A DNA stretch of 64,000 bases from Orthonyx spaldingii (GCA_013397795.1 VZTJ01000255.1:1198503-1262502), one strand, 5' to 3'. Positions 25,521 to 40,356 are shown, numbered from the stretch's first letter. Notes: generated by a model from the sequence alone, not told the origin. Numbers and translations are program-made.

Positions 25521-26505
25521 AGGTAAATTACACTCTTTATAGCAGGGCAATACCTATGACAATAAAATCCTAACAATTTACCTCTCCATGGTTGGGACCA
25601 GTGTGACAACCTGCTCTGTGGCTGGGTGCAAGTACAGGCAATAACGCACGGTGTTGAGGAATGCTCTCTGGTATAACTCAACATCAATACATCAGCACAG
25701 ACCACCTCCAATAGGCAGCTCTTCCTGGTGAAAGCACATCCAAGAGATCAGTAAGAAAAAAAAATATGTGTGTACTACCCTTTAGTAACAGTGAATATAT
25801 GATAAAATATGAGCATACTGAAACCAAGACATGGAAAAATGGAAGGCTGAAATTTTACTAACAAATACTTAAGTAGGTATTAACCAAAATCCACCCCAAT
25901 CCTCAGCTGGCCCCAAGACAAACTCTAGGGGGCTGACAAAGATGAATTCCCATTACACTTCATAATTTAATATGTTTCTCAGGGTTATACTACATTCTAA
26001 TAGTACAAAAACCGAGTGTTGCCTAATAAGACCTCAGCAGTTCTGGAGTGAATACAAACATGCCTAATATGTCAAAAAGAAAACACGTTGTTTTCTGTGT
26101 ACAGTCAAATGCAGGAGTGAGAAAAGTAAATGCAGATCCTATGATCAGAATTCCAAATTCTACATTTCATTTTCTATAAAGAGTGCAATGGGACAAATTC
26201 TGTCTCTAATTCACTAATTAAAAATTCTGCTGGGAAATGTTTACTGACAAAATAAAACTGTCACATCTTCTGCCAGTTGTGCAGCCTAGTGCTAAAGACA
26301 GATCGATTGTAGGTCTGAGAGCCTTAGGTGTTTTCAAGAGTTAAATGATTACCTGTGCTCTAAGTCCTACCATCACAGAGTCAGAGGACTTTGTCTGGAG
26401 CTTTTGAAAACTTAGACCCCTCTGGAGTTACTTCATATGTTCCATCTGAACTTGCATTGAGTCATGTTAACAGGCTTTTTGCCTCACCAGTCAGGTAGAA
26501 ATACT
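25521..26505. other. Unique non-coding DNA
   Basis: No repeat family, exon or RNA gene was recognised. Confidence 0.65.
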
Positions 26506-26568
26506 ATTGTACTGGTGTGCAACACCATTATACTGACGTGCAACACCATTATACTGACGTGCAACACC
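26506..26568. repeat. Minisatellite, 3 x 21 bp
   Basis: Three head-to-tail copies of a 21-base unit starting ATT and ending GTGCAACACC. Copies 2 (26527-26547) and 3 (26548-26568) are identical. Copy 1 (26506-26526) differs at unit positions 4, 10 and 11. Identity of the last two copies points to recent duplication. Confidence 0.92.
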
Positions 26569-29500
26569 AACATCAAGAAAACAGAAAAGAACTTTTCCTT
26601 TATCTGTAGTTCATTGCCTGAGCTACAGATAAATTAGTATGTGTAACTGTTCTAAACAAATAACTTTCAGGCGGACTGGTACATTTTTCAATACCTCTCT
26701 TTCAATATTTCATTTTGTTGTATGAACATCCGACACACCCATTAAACAAAATGTTATTAGCAAAAGCAAAAACTGGGAACACATCACTTCTCTTTATTAA
26801 TTATTTCTACAGCACTATATGAGTGATCAGTGTTCAGAAACAGAGTAAAATAAATCAATTGATGCCCGTGCGTATTTAGCCAACAAAAAGCATAAAACAT
26901 CCCACAGGATTTCTGCTTTGTGGGTTTTTTCACAGAAGAAAAGCAAAAATTACTTTTTCTCGTTCTGCCATGGGAGTAGTCACAACAGAGGTGTAAAGAA
27001 GTAACATATAAATACATACAAAAATTACTATTGAGAATATAGTATGAAAATGAATAAGCAGAAGGGAATTACTCAGCTGGAATATGACAGTTCACTGTGG
27101 CCAAAGACTTTTAACTCCCCACAAAAATGCCATATGATCCTTTGATATTTAGATATGTTTGCAGCTTACATGGCTTTTCAACAAGGTACCTCTAAGAACC
27201 CAAATTTTTAAATATGATTCTCAGAAACTGGCTTAAATGGGACTCAAAAGACAGAGTGACTCTCAAAATGTGACGAGTAAATGGAAAGCCTGCTTGACTA
27301 GGTTTCAGTGGCAGCCTGTATTTCTCTTTGTGAGTACATGTGGTATATATAAACATCTATTGAGGCCTGCAACTTACAGAAGCATCAGTGGAGCTGTTCT
27401 TCCTGATTACAATCTTTTTCTGTACTCTCAATATTACACAGAATTAAAGAGGATGGAGACTACTCAGTATATGAAAAGAAAAAAGGAGTCCATTTCTTTT
27501 CCCTGAGTGTCCTAAAGGTCTGTAGTCTGTGTCCAACTCTTGGAGGAAGGGCTGTGTGGGAGGCAGCCTCCCTTCTCTCCTCCCTCCCACTGTCCCAGCT
27601 GAGCACCTCCAGTTCTTGTCCTGCAAATCTGGGAGCACAGTTCTTCTCTGCCCTTGCAAATAATTAACATCTTTGCTATTGTTCAGCATGCTCTGCAGCC
27701 TACACTGGTAGAGATGCCTGAGAAACAATGTTCATAATTTCTCAAGGCTGTAAGATTTTTTTTAAATGCCATTGGTAAGTAAATTCTGGTTCGGGAATCA
27801 GGAGAAAGCTGCATTTTATTAGAAGGTACAGTCACGTTCCTTACAACTTTTTTAGCAGATACTCAAAGTTTTTAATGTTTTATTAATGGAAAATTTAAAT
27901 TGTGTTTGAGAAGGTGTTTTACAGATATCTGTTTTTTAGGCATGTGATATCAGTATAGTCTGTAAGTAGAAGTGCTAAAACAGTCAAATCTCTTAAATGG
28001 TCTTCCAGCACACAATCTTCTACATTTTCAATGCATTAGATCAATGTAAACTCTCAGAACCTGATATGTAGTACATTTTAAACACTTTAAAATAATTTCT
28101 TTCATATTCAGATCAGATGGTTTTTTGGTACTCCAAACTATAGAAAAATAAAGCAAATACTGCTATCTAGCCAAGGATTTATTTATTCTATCCATCCAAT
28201 TACTGAAAGTTGAAACACAAGAGTTATTTTTGTGGGATATGATTGGGACTTTGTTAAAGATAAAAAGCTCAAGGGAGATGGGATAGGATACGCTTTGATT
28301 TTGAAGGAATAAAAACGAATTTACCATAACTAATTTGAAAGAAAATCTAATGACTTGTAGAATTAATTGGTATGCTTCAGCTAAAATGTAATAATACCAG
28401 TTTTACAGAGAAAAGTATCTTACCTTAATATCTTTTAAAAATTACCTCAAAATAGTTGTTTGTGTCTAAAAATGGAGTACTTCAACTACAGTTGATTGAA
28501 AAAAGTATTCCACTTTGCACTACTGATTGATGTCTATTCTTTTTCCAATATTTCTTTAATTTGCTTTCTCTTTATAATTTTTCTGACATAGAATGCTTTA
28601 TGCCTATCTTCTGAAAAGTTTTAGAAGACTAATTAAACAATATGAACCCTAAATTGAAAAGGAAGGTAAGAAGAGAGAACATTTTGAGATGACTTATGGC
28701 AATGAAATACATATATTTTCATGACTAAGGGTTATTTTTGCCCCTTTTTTTGATATATATGCATGCACGTAAGCAGAATTGTAAAGATTTTTAAAATAGA
28801 GAATTCAATTTGTTAAATTTATTTTCCTTAAGAGCAATCATTAAATCAGAAATTTACATCTTTGTGCATACTACAGAAAAAGATCTCAAGTATTAAGGTT
28901 TATAGTTGATTTAAATAAGAGCAGTAACTCATATTAACAAACACAGATATTAAAATTAACAATGAAGTAGGAATATCAGCATACCAAAGAATTTTCTAGT
29001 TGATTCTACCATACTTGCAATCATACATTAAGTAGCAGGGAAGACCTAGCTAAGGAAAAATAATTTCTTGTCAGCATTCATCTTTCAAATGAACATACAA
29101 TTACCAAATCTCTTTGGTGAAAACTCTGGTTGACTATATTGTTCTTCTGCCTCAATGAGCCCAACTGCTTCACTGTAAGAAGGGGAAGGCTTGTTTTGTG
29201 AAGATAGGCACAAGACCATAAAATAAACCCCTCGGGAAGCAAGCGCTGTTATCATTTTTTTTCAGTGCAAAGCATGTATCCTACACAGTGATAAAGAATC
29301 CAAGAGATCTCTAGCTTAGTTATTCCAATGTAAATTGACTTTTCTCTTGTAATATTTGTCTGAATGTGCACAGCTCTGAGTTTTCAAACACGGAATCTCA
29401 TTACACTTTATTCTACTGGATTACAGAACCTTCTATGAGCAGAAATATCTTCCTTACACAGGTATTCATAGATCACAGTCAAATCATCCCTACCTTCAGT

Positions 29501-32500
29501 CAGATAAAATAGATGATTTTAGCTTGTTAGTCTCATTATGAAACAAGCTTTCAAGGCCTTGAAACAGAGTGCATCTTACTCTCCAATTGCTGACTGGAAA
29601 ACAGAAATTACTCCTCTCAGCTGGCTACACAGCAAACTTTGTACAGGCTCTATCACAGTGATATTGTTGGGTTTCATTTATGTCTTCTCCAATGCTGCTA
29701 ACATTTGGTGTATTTATATCAGAGGCATGATAACCAGACAGTGGGGTTAAACGCCACTGTGAACGGAGATGAAGTCTGAGCTACAAAGTGGTTCTAATGT
29801 ACAAAATGGAAAAAAAACCCTTTGCTTTATTCCCCAAAGGCAACAATGTGTACTTATTGCATTATTTCACCATAATCCATCACTCATTAACTCAGCAAAA
29901 ATCCATTTCTGAAAATTGTTTAGGTTTTATTTTTCATTTAGAAATAAGTAAAACAGATAGTCCTGTTAAAATGTTGTGAGGAATACTGACTACCACAGAA
30001 ATTACTAAAAACTATTTACTTTAGATATATCTAAATTATACAGTATAAATATATATCACATACAGTACACTTATATCTGTTTACATATAGGCTGAAATTC
30101 AGAAAGGCTTATCTCATTTTTGAAGCAAGAAAATATTTCCTATTTCTAAAATTTCTATCAACATTTGAGTCTTATATACAAAAAAACCAAAATGAAGCAA
30201 CTTTGCAAATTCAGTATTTGTTATAGAAGCAAAAAAAAATGACATGCAGAAAGAAGAAAATGTGGTAGGAATCATGGGGAAAAATCTAGTACAATAATAA
30301 ATGAAAATAGTTTTATCATCTGATATAGATATTAGAAATATTTCTCTGCAGATGATAAGTGTGACTAGAATAGCATCCATTTAAAAGAAATTACATTACT
30401 GGTTCATCTCTGATGGCTATTGTGGGACTGATATTAGAGTAGTGCTATCTGCAATTTACCTTTTCTAACTAATAGCTCTTTGTTTTCTGCATGGATCCTT
30501 TTAAAATCTTTCATATGCTTTTAAGATATCACATACCATTTAATCACTTTCCACTTACTCTTCACTCTCCAGGCTCCTCAATCTTTAGGTACATTATGAT
30601 TTTTTTTTTGTATATATATATTTGAGCTTGTACACAGACGTGGTTTCTTACCAGATATGTCTGTCTTGACAGATATACAATATTTTGCTTTAATATTCAG
30701 TGTATGGCAAGAAAGATCAAGGTGTTTATTGGACCTTTAATCGGGTACATCTCATAGTGAAGGTAGGTACAGAACATCCTGAGAATTGCAACATGGTCTA
30801 AATGAAGAACTGGAGCAGAAGAGTGCAGGGACAGAAGGGATTGTGATGTCACAGGGAAAGAGAATGGAGATCACACAAGATTCCATTTTAAATGCTTTGT
30901 TTTGTTGAATAATATACCCTTTTCTTTTATGAGGAAAAACTGCAGGGTGGTGGGCAGCAAGCTCTGTGGTGTGGCCTTTGAAATAAACCACAGAAAGCTG
31001 TATAGGTCTATGTGCAATTTCCTTCAGGGCTGTAACCCATAGCTGGTTACCCTTGTGATGGTCAAACCGTCATAGCATACAGCCGACTCCAAAAAAGTGT
31101 TCTGTAGAACAAATTATTCCAGAACAGTATCTAAACAACTTTAAAACAGTGGCTGTCCTCCAAAAAGATATGTGGCTCCTTGTTTAAAAGGCCCAGCAGT
31201 ACTTTTGCCTCAGCTTTCCTGCTTCAGATCATTTGCTGTAAATATGTGCTTAAAAGCTGTGTTAAATGGGGATCTTAAAAGCTATGACTGCTGTAAACCT
31301 CTCGATTGTATTGCCAAAAAATGGTGTCTTTGCAACACTACTATTACTGCTAATATAAAAGCAGATGAAACTATTAGCCACTTTGCAGAGAGATATTATT
31401 CACAGAAAGAAATAAAATCCTTCTGAATATCCAAGGAAAAAGGGTAGTTTACTGAGTCTTTAGTATATGGATTTTGGATTAAGGTACAGCAGATATCTTT
31501 GTTATGATGAAAGTGAAAGGTTCAATTAAATTGCAGGGATAAACTCAGGAGAAAAATTTGCAAATCCAGTGCTTCTCTGAGGCATGAGGCAATGTCTATA
31601 ACGAACCAGCAGGCTGACTGGGGACAAATTCAGTCAAAGCAACACTGAAGAGCTCATTTTCTCCTATCACTGTGATCACAATTACACCAGCGCTGTTAGG
31701 AGCCTCATTCTCAGCAGAGTTCAGGAAAACAGGAGTATTCAAAGTGGCCGAGTCCTTTTAGTCCCTTCCCCCACTCACGAGAATATCTCTCAGGCACGAA
31801 ATGAGCTGTTCACACACACCCTTTCCCAAAGCACAAAAAAAGTCCAGCTCAAACAGCTGAGCACTTCTCAGGATTCTGCCCTGTACCTCCAAATTGTGCA
31901 GGTCAGGTGGAAAGGAGCTGTGGAAAGAAATTGCTATTTTAAATAACTTTCCTTCTATCAAACAGCATATACTATTGCTTAATACAAAAGACTGTGGAGA
32001 GGGCAAAAGTCATGAACACCTGAAAATCCAAGAAACAAACCATGACATTGCAAACTCTTTTTTGGACCTTTGCTATGCAAGTTGCTATACAGTAGCTGGA
32101 ATACATGAAGTCTCCTGATTCCTAATTCTTATACATGTATGGATTAGAGGCATGAAATTGCTTTTCTGTCCACATTGTGTTTTAAAATGTACTTCAGAAA
32201 CTCAGTACCATTTGAATGTAGGAGAGGTAAAATCATTACCTGCAATATCACTATTTCTAAAAAAATAAGAAAGCATTTTCTATTTAGAAAGATAAAAGCT
32301 GTTACATACAAATGTGTGAACACATGCACACACATAGGCAAGAAATAAAAAAACCAAAACCTACATATACATTTTCTCTTGGATTGAACACAAGAAAAAT
32401 AATGTTTGAATCTATATTTTCAAGTTACTCTCACTTTTTTAAATTTTTATGTACCAGCCATTCGAATCCCGTTGCTTCACAGTTCTCCATAGTATAAATG

Positions 32501-32854
32501 GGTGAGTGAATGTATAGTGGCCATCAGCTGTCTTCTGTGATGCTGAGCTTCATTAGCACACTGATCACAGAATACATTTCTTGGTTTGGATTATCCAAGT
32601 ATTATGGAATATTTATCCATGTGTTTTTCTCTTCCTTCCATTCTCCCCTTGTTCCCCTCCTGCCTTATGACTTCAATTACGATCAGATGACTCCTGCAGC
32701 CAGTTCATTGTACATAAGCAGGTCCCACTGCATAGCTCAGCAATTCAGCACCAGCTGGCAAGCAGGGGCATGAGGATACATTTAGCAAATCTGCAGAGAG
32801 CTGTTTAGTTCCTGGGGGTGCAACTGGGGGAGGAGTTCACCTTCTCCTTTCTTC
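26569..32854. other. Unique AT-rich non-coding DNA
   Basis: Over 6 kb without a recognisable repeat family, exon or RNA gene. A GC-rich patch at about 27530-27650 holds overlapping frames but no known domain. The T run and (TA)n near 30601-30621 and the short tracts near 30225 are low complexity. The longest frames (94 codons or fewer) are featureless. Confidence 0.7.
27558..27572. repeat. GC-rich palindrome
   Basis: GGGAGGC and GCCTCCC flank a single A, a 7-bp perfect palindrome within a purine/pyrimidine-switching patch. Confidence 0.7.
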
Positions 32855-32892
32855 CACAAGGACCTTGCAGGGCTCGAGCACAAGGACCTTGC
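32855..32892. repeat. Pair of 14-bp direct repeats, each palindromic
   Basis: CACAAGGACCTTGC occurs at 32855-32868 and again at 32879-32892, with 24 bases between starts. Each copy contains the odd palindrome CAAGG-A-CCTTG. It lies in a GC-richer patch (about 32770-33120) that otherwise shows no known element. Confidence 0.8.
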
Positions 32893-35800
32893 TGGAGAGT
32901 TTGCTGGATATAGGGGACTCTCTGCTGCCTGGTTTTCATAAGGCTTGTGCTCAAAATGGTATAAAATATCAGACAAGACTTTCTTGATGTGCTGAGGAGG
33001 GATACCAGGTAGTGCAAGGGGAGGGTGGGGAGCACTCCCCCCAAAGTGATGCTAGACTGCAATGTTTGAAACCAGTACTGGGCAGACAGATCCTCCATGG
33101 TCTGCTGGAGAGGGCAGAGCAGTTTCACAAGGATGCATTATAGTGCAACCTATTTCTCTTTACTGAGAAATACCCAGGGATATGCTTTTTCATAATAATA
33201 TAAACTACACCCATAAAGTCGGGGAACTTTGATACTGAAATATGTGTTTCTCTGGAAAATCTGGAAGGTGAATGTGACTTGCAACCTCAGAAAGAGGAAT
33301 AAATTTAAAGGAAGTCCAGCCAGCAATGATTCTACATATTTTGGACTTCTACAGAAAAAAAAAAGAAAAAAAAAGACTGATATTCCAAAAAACATTGATG
33401 TTATATCAGAAGTTCATGGGCAGACATATGGTAGATATATGGAGTTCACATTTAGGGTAACCTTCCCTTGGAGAAACTTGGGCCAAACCTTCCAACCAAA
33501 TGCCATTCCATGTGCTTATTATACACAGTCATCAGTAGCAGAGACCAGTCACTAAAGGTGGGTTTTTAAAGGACATTTTTCTCATTAGTAGGACATTTTT
33601 ATTTCTATTGCACTCACAAGCACATATATCAGCTTCACAGAGGAAACACAGTGCCTGGGTCTTTAAGTCTGATGAGGAAACATTGCAAGACCCATACAAT
33701 TTCACAGAAGCTGTGAGAAGAATAAATGGCATTGGGAAAAGCCCTGTTTCCTATAAAATTAGAAACATTTGATAGAATTATGAAAATAGATTCACAAAAA
33801 CATCATGTATTTGGAACTGATTAGAATCACATGATGTAAAAGTGGTTTCATGTATGAACAAGTAAACCAAAATTAGTTAAAATTTTGGGATGAATAGCTG
33901 AGGGTAAAAGACTGCACAGGTAACAGTTAAAATTGTTAGACCTTTTTAAGATTACCTGTGACACTAAAACTAATTGCCTATCTCTAACCTCTTGGAGCTG
34001 GTGCCTGTGAGAGGAAAAGGGAAATATCCAGCCATTTATCTCACCCACCATGTAAATGTCCTATGTAAATTAAAATATTGATCCTTAATTTTGGTTGGTT
34101 CAGCATTCCCCGTTCCACCTAAAATTTCACACAGAAGTAGAAGTGGCCTCAGTAAGTGAATGCATTTAGATAGTTATGAAATTCACATTTTATTTCTTCC
34201 TACACATTTAAAAGCTTTTAACATATTGGGTTCCAGAATTGAAGGCTATTTGTTCTCATGTTTCTTAAAAATGTTCTCTGCTTTAAAAAATTCAAAATGG
34301 ACAGCAATTAGGGAAGGGGTTTACCAAACTGTTCAATACCTCAATTACCAAATATGAAACAGGTAAGGATTTTATATTCATCTCAGATAAAATAACGATT
34401 AGCAATGGATCTGATCTCTTTGGGATAAGAATGGTACACATTCATTTTGAATGCCAGTGATATGGTGCTTCTGTGCAAGTGTAGCAGACAAGCTGAGGAT
34501 CCATTTAGGGACGGTGGAATCTGTCTGCCAAAGGTGGATGTCAAGATTCAACTCACACATGGGTTCATCTGGGAAGAGAGAAAATACTGGAGAGTGTAAA
34601 TATGGCACTCAATGGACCTAATTGCTTATGATTCTAATAGGGTGTACCATTAAATATGGCAACTAACAGGTAGAAGGGATTTGGTAGGTAAACCCTGCTC
34701 CTGGAGGTGAAGGGAAGTTGTGAAGATGTTCCTCCTCACATAATTCTTATTTTCAGCCTGGGAAAGTTCATGGTGCAGGACTGAGGTGAGGAGAAGGAGA
34801 CCTTTCATTTGATTCCTCCTATGTCAGAATACATTTCAAAGATAAAAATGGGGAGACTAGCCCTATAGGTTACTAATCCATGCCAGTAAATTAAACAGTC
34901 TCTAGAATGCTATTGAGAAAAGATTTACAGCTCTCTAACCTATGAAAATGACTCATGTCAACCAGTGCTTTCTCAAGGACTTCATGGGTGCCGTGCAGAA
35001 GCTGGACTTTCCAATGACCATAGCTAGCAGTCAACCTGTTGTGGAGAATAGCAGCATTTACACACTGAGTTTATTAGCACAGATATAGTCATAGTGCTGC
35101 TGTAGCTTATAAATTCTGTACTGCCTCCTACTTTCATCTCTCTACCATGCTGAATCTTTGACACAGCATTTTATCCCTATGTGTTGACAAGAGGCATGAA
35201 ATATTACTCTGAAATTCCATCTAGACTTAAGTATTATATTTAGAAAGCATGCTTATTTCAGTCTCCTTTATAGGTTTATTAAAGGAAAGCGGGTCTTGTG
35301 AATAATCTGTTTAACACATCAGTTCTTCACAGATGGAAGAGAAAGTTTTCTGGATATTAGTTAGTATGTATGAGATAATAACTTTAGCAGCATTTAATGT
35401 TTTTCATGTAGAATCCGGGAATCTGAGAAAAAGCAGAGGATTCACTAAAGAAGACAAAAAGGATTCTAACAAAGAGAACAGTCTGAACAACATTTGCAGT
35501 TGTTGGAAAGAGTGTGGTATGCACATTGATTAGCTATATTGAAGGTGTCTCTAAATAACTCTTGTTAAGGACTTGGAATTTCACCACCTCAAGACTCCTA
35601 TGCATTTCACACACCAATAGGCAACTATTTTCAAAACTACAAAACATTAATGGTAATTACAAAATTTTTTTTAAAAGAAGGAAAAAATTCAAACATTTTA
35701 TTAGCAAGGTATAAAGCTCACTTGCTAGTACCTGTACCACTCTGGAGCTAATCTGCACATAAGATTGTAAGACATCTAACTACAGAGTGACTGTGGTTTT

Positions 35801-36679
35801 AGTAGTAAAACACCTAGGCAGGTATCCTTTTTGCTCAGATAGAATCACTGAAATGGTGGTTGGATCCCTAACACCTCCAGCTATACAATGGCTTTAAAAA
35901 TCACAGTCCCTAATGCTTGCTGAGTCTGCCTTCATTTCTGAACAGATGAAATTCTCCTTGGGTAGAAGAAACAATTGTCACATTTCCTAAGCAAGTACAA
36001 GAAATTTTTACTTGCTTAAATTAGAAGGTTCATGTGGATAAACCTGCTTCATTACTGAGAAAATTCAATGTCATTTCATGTTATGAGTATATCAGAAATG
36101 AACTGATAAAAACTGTCTTCATTTAATCATTCACCTCATGTTGATTTTTCTATAGTGCTCAAGTTTGGCAGGATGCATTACCCAGAAACACCATCCATAT
36201 AAGGAAACTGGGAAAGCAGTGTGAGTCATAGTATGCGGCACATAATGTATTTTGTCATTGTTTCACTGATGTTCTGATATTTCTGGTCTGCTTAGGAAGG
36301 TGACCAGCCAATTATCACTACCCTATTCAAGCACAAGTGTTCAAGATCTTGAAGCCAAGCTTTGTTCTTAAAAATTACTTAAGTTCTAGAGTTACAACAT
36401 AAAACCATAATTCATTTCTTTGAAATACCTTGATTTTGTACTCACTAGTATTCAGGCAATTCAACTGCATTTATTCAGAAAGGTTTAAAAGAAGGTGGAG
36501 GCGATGATTCATAAAGGATTTGCTTTGCCTTTCTAATTGAAAATTTCAGTACAGTTAATACTTTTCACTTCTTGTCCACTCTGATCTTATTTATTGTACC
36601 TCTGACACCTTCCATTATCCTTCCTCTGACTCGTTGTTTTAGATGAAACAGTTCTACTGCTTTAACACTGAAAATTACA
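32893..36679. other. Unique AT-rich non-coding DNA
   Basis: No supported gene. An A-rich tract lies near 33355-33376, inside a chance frame of 108 codons. No repeat family was recognised. Confidence 0.7.
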
Positions 36680-37040
36680 TTATTTCTGTGCTATCAGTGG
36701 CAACGTCCTGTGCCTTTATATATACAAATTAAAGAGTGGATTATCATTAATTATGCACTACAATTTTTCCTGGCAACAGTCTGAAAGTGACAAAACATTT
36801 GCTTTTGTCATAATTCTGTTAAGTGAACCCAAATTGAGCTGCTGAAATTTATGACACTTAACTGTGTTTTTAATTTGCAACACAGGGTCAGGATCATGAC
36901 AGTGATTTTATTTTATTTTGCACTTTATTTTCAGCGATCCTTGTAAGGATGTTAATTAAATTGTTTGAACTAAACTGTTTTTATCATTCCAACAACCTAT
37001 ATTTGTTGCATATTAAGGAGAAATTTCTTGTTAACATTCC
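36680..37040. promoter_or_regulatory. Candidate conserved non-coding element
   Basis: About 360 bases of AT-rich but complex sequence with several homeodomain-type cores: CATTAATTATGCA near 36747, a GTTAATTAAATT stretch near 36951, and TCATAATT words. The balance of motifs and lack of simple repeats resemble deeply conserved vertebrate non-coding elements. Texture-based inference. Confidence 0.27.
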
Positions 37041-40000
37041 TTAATTTTCTAACAGATCAGTTTAATAATGGAAAAAGCTCTACGCTAGGAAATACAACTG
37101 CTTCAACCAGAATGATAATGAGTCAACTTTTCCTTAGAAAATAAAATGAAATTTACAGCACACTCAAAGAATAGTTAAGGGAAATATCTAAGTGTTTGGA
37201 ATTTTCACATATGCATATCAGTTCTGGACATGGAAAATACTTTTCCATTTATCAAGAACATAACTGAGGATTTTCCATCCCAAATGACATCTGTCATAAG
37301 CCCTGTCCATATTCCATATTAAGTCATAACAAGCAACCAATAAGTACAAAATTATGAAAGAACCAGTTAAAATAATGTCTTATCTCAAGAATATGACCAG
37401 TGTGCCCAGCAGAACCTGAGAGATGAGGTCTGGTTCAGCACTCGACTGCCCTCACATAAAGCTTTGCACACCTAGGTGGCACCACATTTCAGTGCCACTC
37501 GTGGGAAGACACACAACCCAGCCTAAAATGTTGCAGAAGCAGGGCCATTGAGAATGAGGACTGGCAAAATTATCCACTATGGTGTGGATAAAGAGAGGTG
37601 AAGTACAGATAGCCCTTCACCTGCCCAGGCAGCCTGAAATGGGCAGCCAGGATTTCCCACAGCATTCCCTACACCCTCTGTATAAATATTTGTAGAAGCA
37701 GAGAGGCAAACACGAGGGCATTTTTAACCTATTCCCCATGTTCACTCTTACGCTAGCATGAGTTTTGGGTGCACTGACAAATGTTAGGTTAAGAAAGCTT
37801 GAATTATTTATACAGACATTATACATTGTGTAGCTGTATTAATACGTATATATATTTCATCAAGGCAATTCCTGAAGTGATAATATACATATAAAAATAG
37901 GTTAAAATATACTTGTGTTATTATGCATGTATTAATATTGACATAAACAATGCAAAATATATCATTTTAGCCAATACAAATCAACAAAAATATCAAAAAT
38001 TTTCTATTTTTATGCATGACTTAATGAAATACAAGTTAGTAAATCTCATTCAGAAAAATAACAAATTTTGGTAGAAACTTACCTTTTTTTTGGTAGGAAA
38101 ATATCTTTACTAATTTTCTTTGAGTGCTAGGCATGTCAGTTTTTTTCTCAAAATTACAAAAAACCTGCAAACCCATCTTTCTGACCCGTGACTGTTTGTG
38201 AGCTCCAGTGGTTGTAATATTTTGCTCTTAATTAGATGGACAAGAAGAGTTAATTAAGCATAAATTAAGAAAATTATGTATTATTAAAAAATAAGAAGGT
38301 AAAATTAATAATAACAGAGACAGAATATTTGTCTTAATGTGTGCTCTACACGAATCAAAGATCACTAAAATTTTATAATTTAAAATGGGGAAAACAACAT
38401 TAAATCATCTTCATGTTTTCCATTTCTTTATTCGGTACTTATAGGTGTCAGAATAAAATATATTTTATATATTTTTAATTTGGCATACAAAAATCAATGA
38501 ACCTCTCTGGATCATTGACCTCTCACCTTAGATTCTTATTTCTGAACACTGACAAAATAAATTAAAACATTTCTGCTTGGTAAATGGCAACAGTCCTTAA
38601 TAACCCTAACAATTAGAGTTGCAGCTCCTGTGCAGATGTAGGAGCCATCCAGTGTCTAGAAGGGTGTTTAAAACATTCTTTGCCCTCTCCATATTCCCTC
38701 GTATCTTAATTTCATATTTTCTATTAGTACTTTCAAGTTGTTCTGTCATTTTAACTTTCAGCACTTGAGGCTAGAAATAGAATAATACATTAACAAAATG
38801 CATAAGTGTTTCATGAAATGGTCAGATGCTAGTTAATGGTCTTTGGCACAGAACACTCCTTTTTCCACTGAACTACAAAATTCTACCTAGATCCTGTTTA
38901 TAGAAATGTAATGCACTTTCTCTTTTTTTTTTTCTCCCACAGCAATAGTAATTTTACTTTGATCTCATAGCAGCCAAGCTATTAAATGTAAGCATGCTCA
39001 TAAGCAAGGTACAAGGCAGGCACAGCCTATGATTTCTAGTAGAAGGTCATAACCCAGATTTTTTTTTTAAATAACTATTACAATGAGGAACAGAGTATAG
39101 CCACAAAAGGAATAGTTATAATTTATGCCTGACTTACTTCAGCAGAATATAGTTTATTTATAAACTGCTTATGGCAAACTCTGTATGCCCCTGTTCTATG
39201 CATGTGCTGAACTGTCTTCTGGTAAATTATTTAAATTACACCTAGCAGTAATTCCTGAGGACTTTCATACTTCATTTTCTCTATTAATGTAACAGGGAAA
39301 AGCTGCTTTGCAAGGATTGCTCTAAATTCCCAGAGTGTGAGTTCCAAACTCTGTATGTGTTGCATTATGCCTGTCAAAAAACTTGTCTTCTCCTGAAATT
39401 TATTACTGAAGTCTCTCCACTAGAACTACTCATTGAAGCCTTACGGAAAGCTCATACATGATTTAAGAAGCTAACAGCACTGAAAGAAATAGGTCAGGTA
39501 AAAAAACCCTGAATTTAAGCTACCTTCACTTATTACTTATGCAAGATTATGCATAATTTAGCACACTGCTGAATATGCAAGGGCAGAATAATTGTTTACC
39601 AAAATATTTACTCTGTGTTCATACCTGTGTTTTAGTGAGATAAGGTGATTTCTCAGCCCTTGCTAATCACTTTAGAATTAGAAAAGGATTAAATAAGTTT
39701 TTGATTATGCTGATAACTGCATGACATTATATGTAAACAAAACTCATGTTTAACAACCTTTTTAAAGAGGATACCTCGTACATTAGACATACCAGGTTGT
39801 TGAGAGTGGGAAGTTTAACCTTTTTAAGAGGACTACTTCCCTTTTGTGTTACCTGTTTAACCCTTCACAAACACAGGTGTGAAGAAATGGAACCATGAAT
39901 GTAACGTCCCAGTCCTACCAGCAACCACCCCCACCGAGAGTGCTCCTGATTTTCTAAAAACCAGATGAGAATTCAACAAAATTTTGCGGGGGATAGTTTT

Positions 40001-40356
40001 CAAAACTGAAGCATACAGAAAAGTGTAGTTCTTGCATTACTTGACACATCAGTGTTTAACAACTCAGTGTCAAAAGAACCCTTGAAAACAAACCTGTTTT
40101 TAAAAAATGCTACTTTTAGCTTTATGCTTCAGAAAAAAACCTGTGTTTCTAAAAAATAATGTACAGTATGTGAATATGGATGATTGTGACAAAAGTGATA
40201 GCTTATTTAAGGCTCTATACAACTTCCCTTCATGTTAAAATAAGATTAGAAAAGATAGACACTCATGTGAAAATGATTATTTTATTTGTAATGTGCATTG
40301 CAAATGTAATAGCTTTGTAGTTTTAAAGTTGAGGAAGCATTACAAATATGCGCTTC
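37041..40356. other. Unique, very AT-rich non-coding DNA
   Basis: No exon or repeat family is recognised. T/A runs occur near 38086, 38922 and 39060. A weak CTCF-like CACCTAGGTGGCAC at 37469-37482 misses two core positions. Confidence 0.7.

Noticed and set aside
33229..33555. 108-codon plus-strand frame
   Set aside because: It runs through an A-rich tract (lysine run) and has no recognisable domain.
37469..37482. CACCTAGGTGGCAC as a CTCF site
   Set aside because: Two mismatches within the core positions; weaker than the sites listed.
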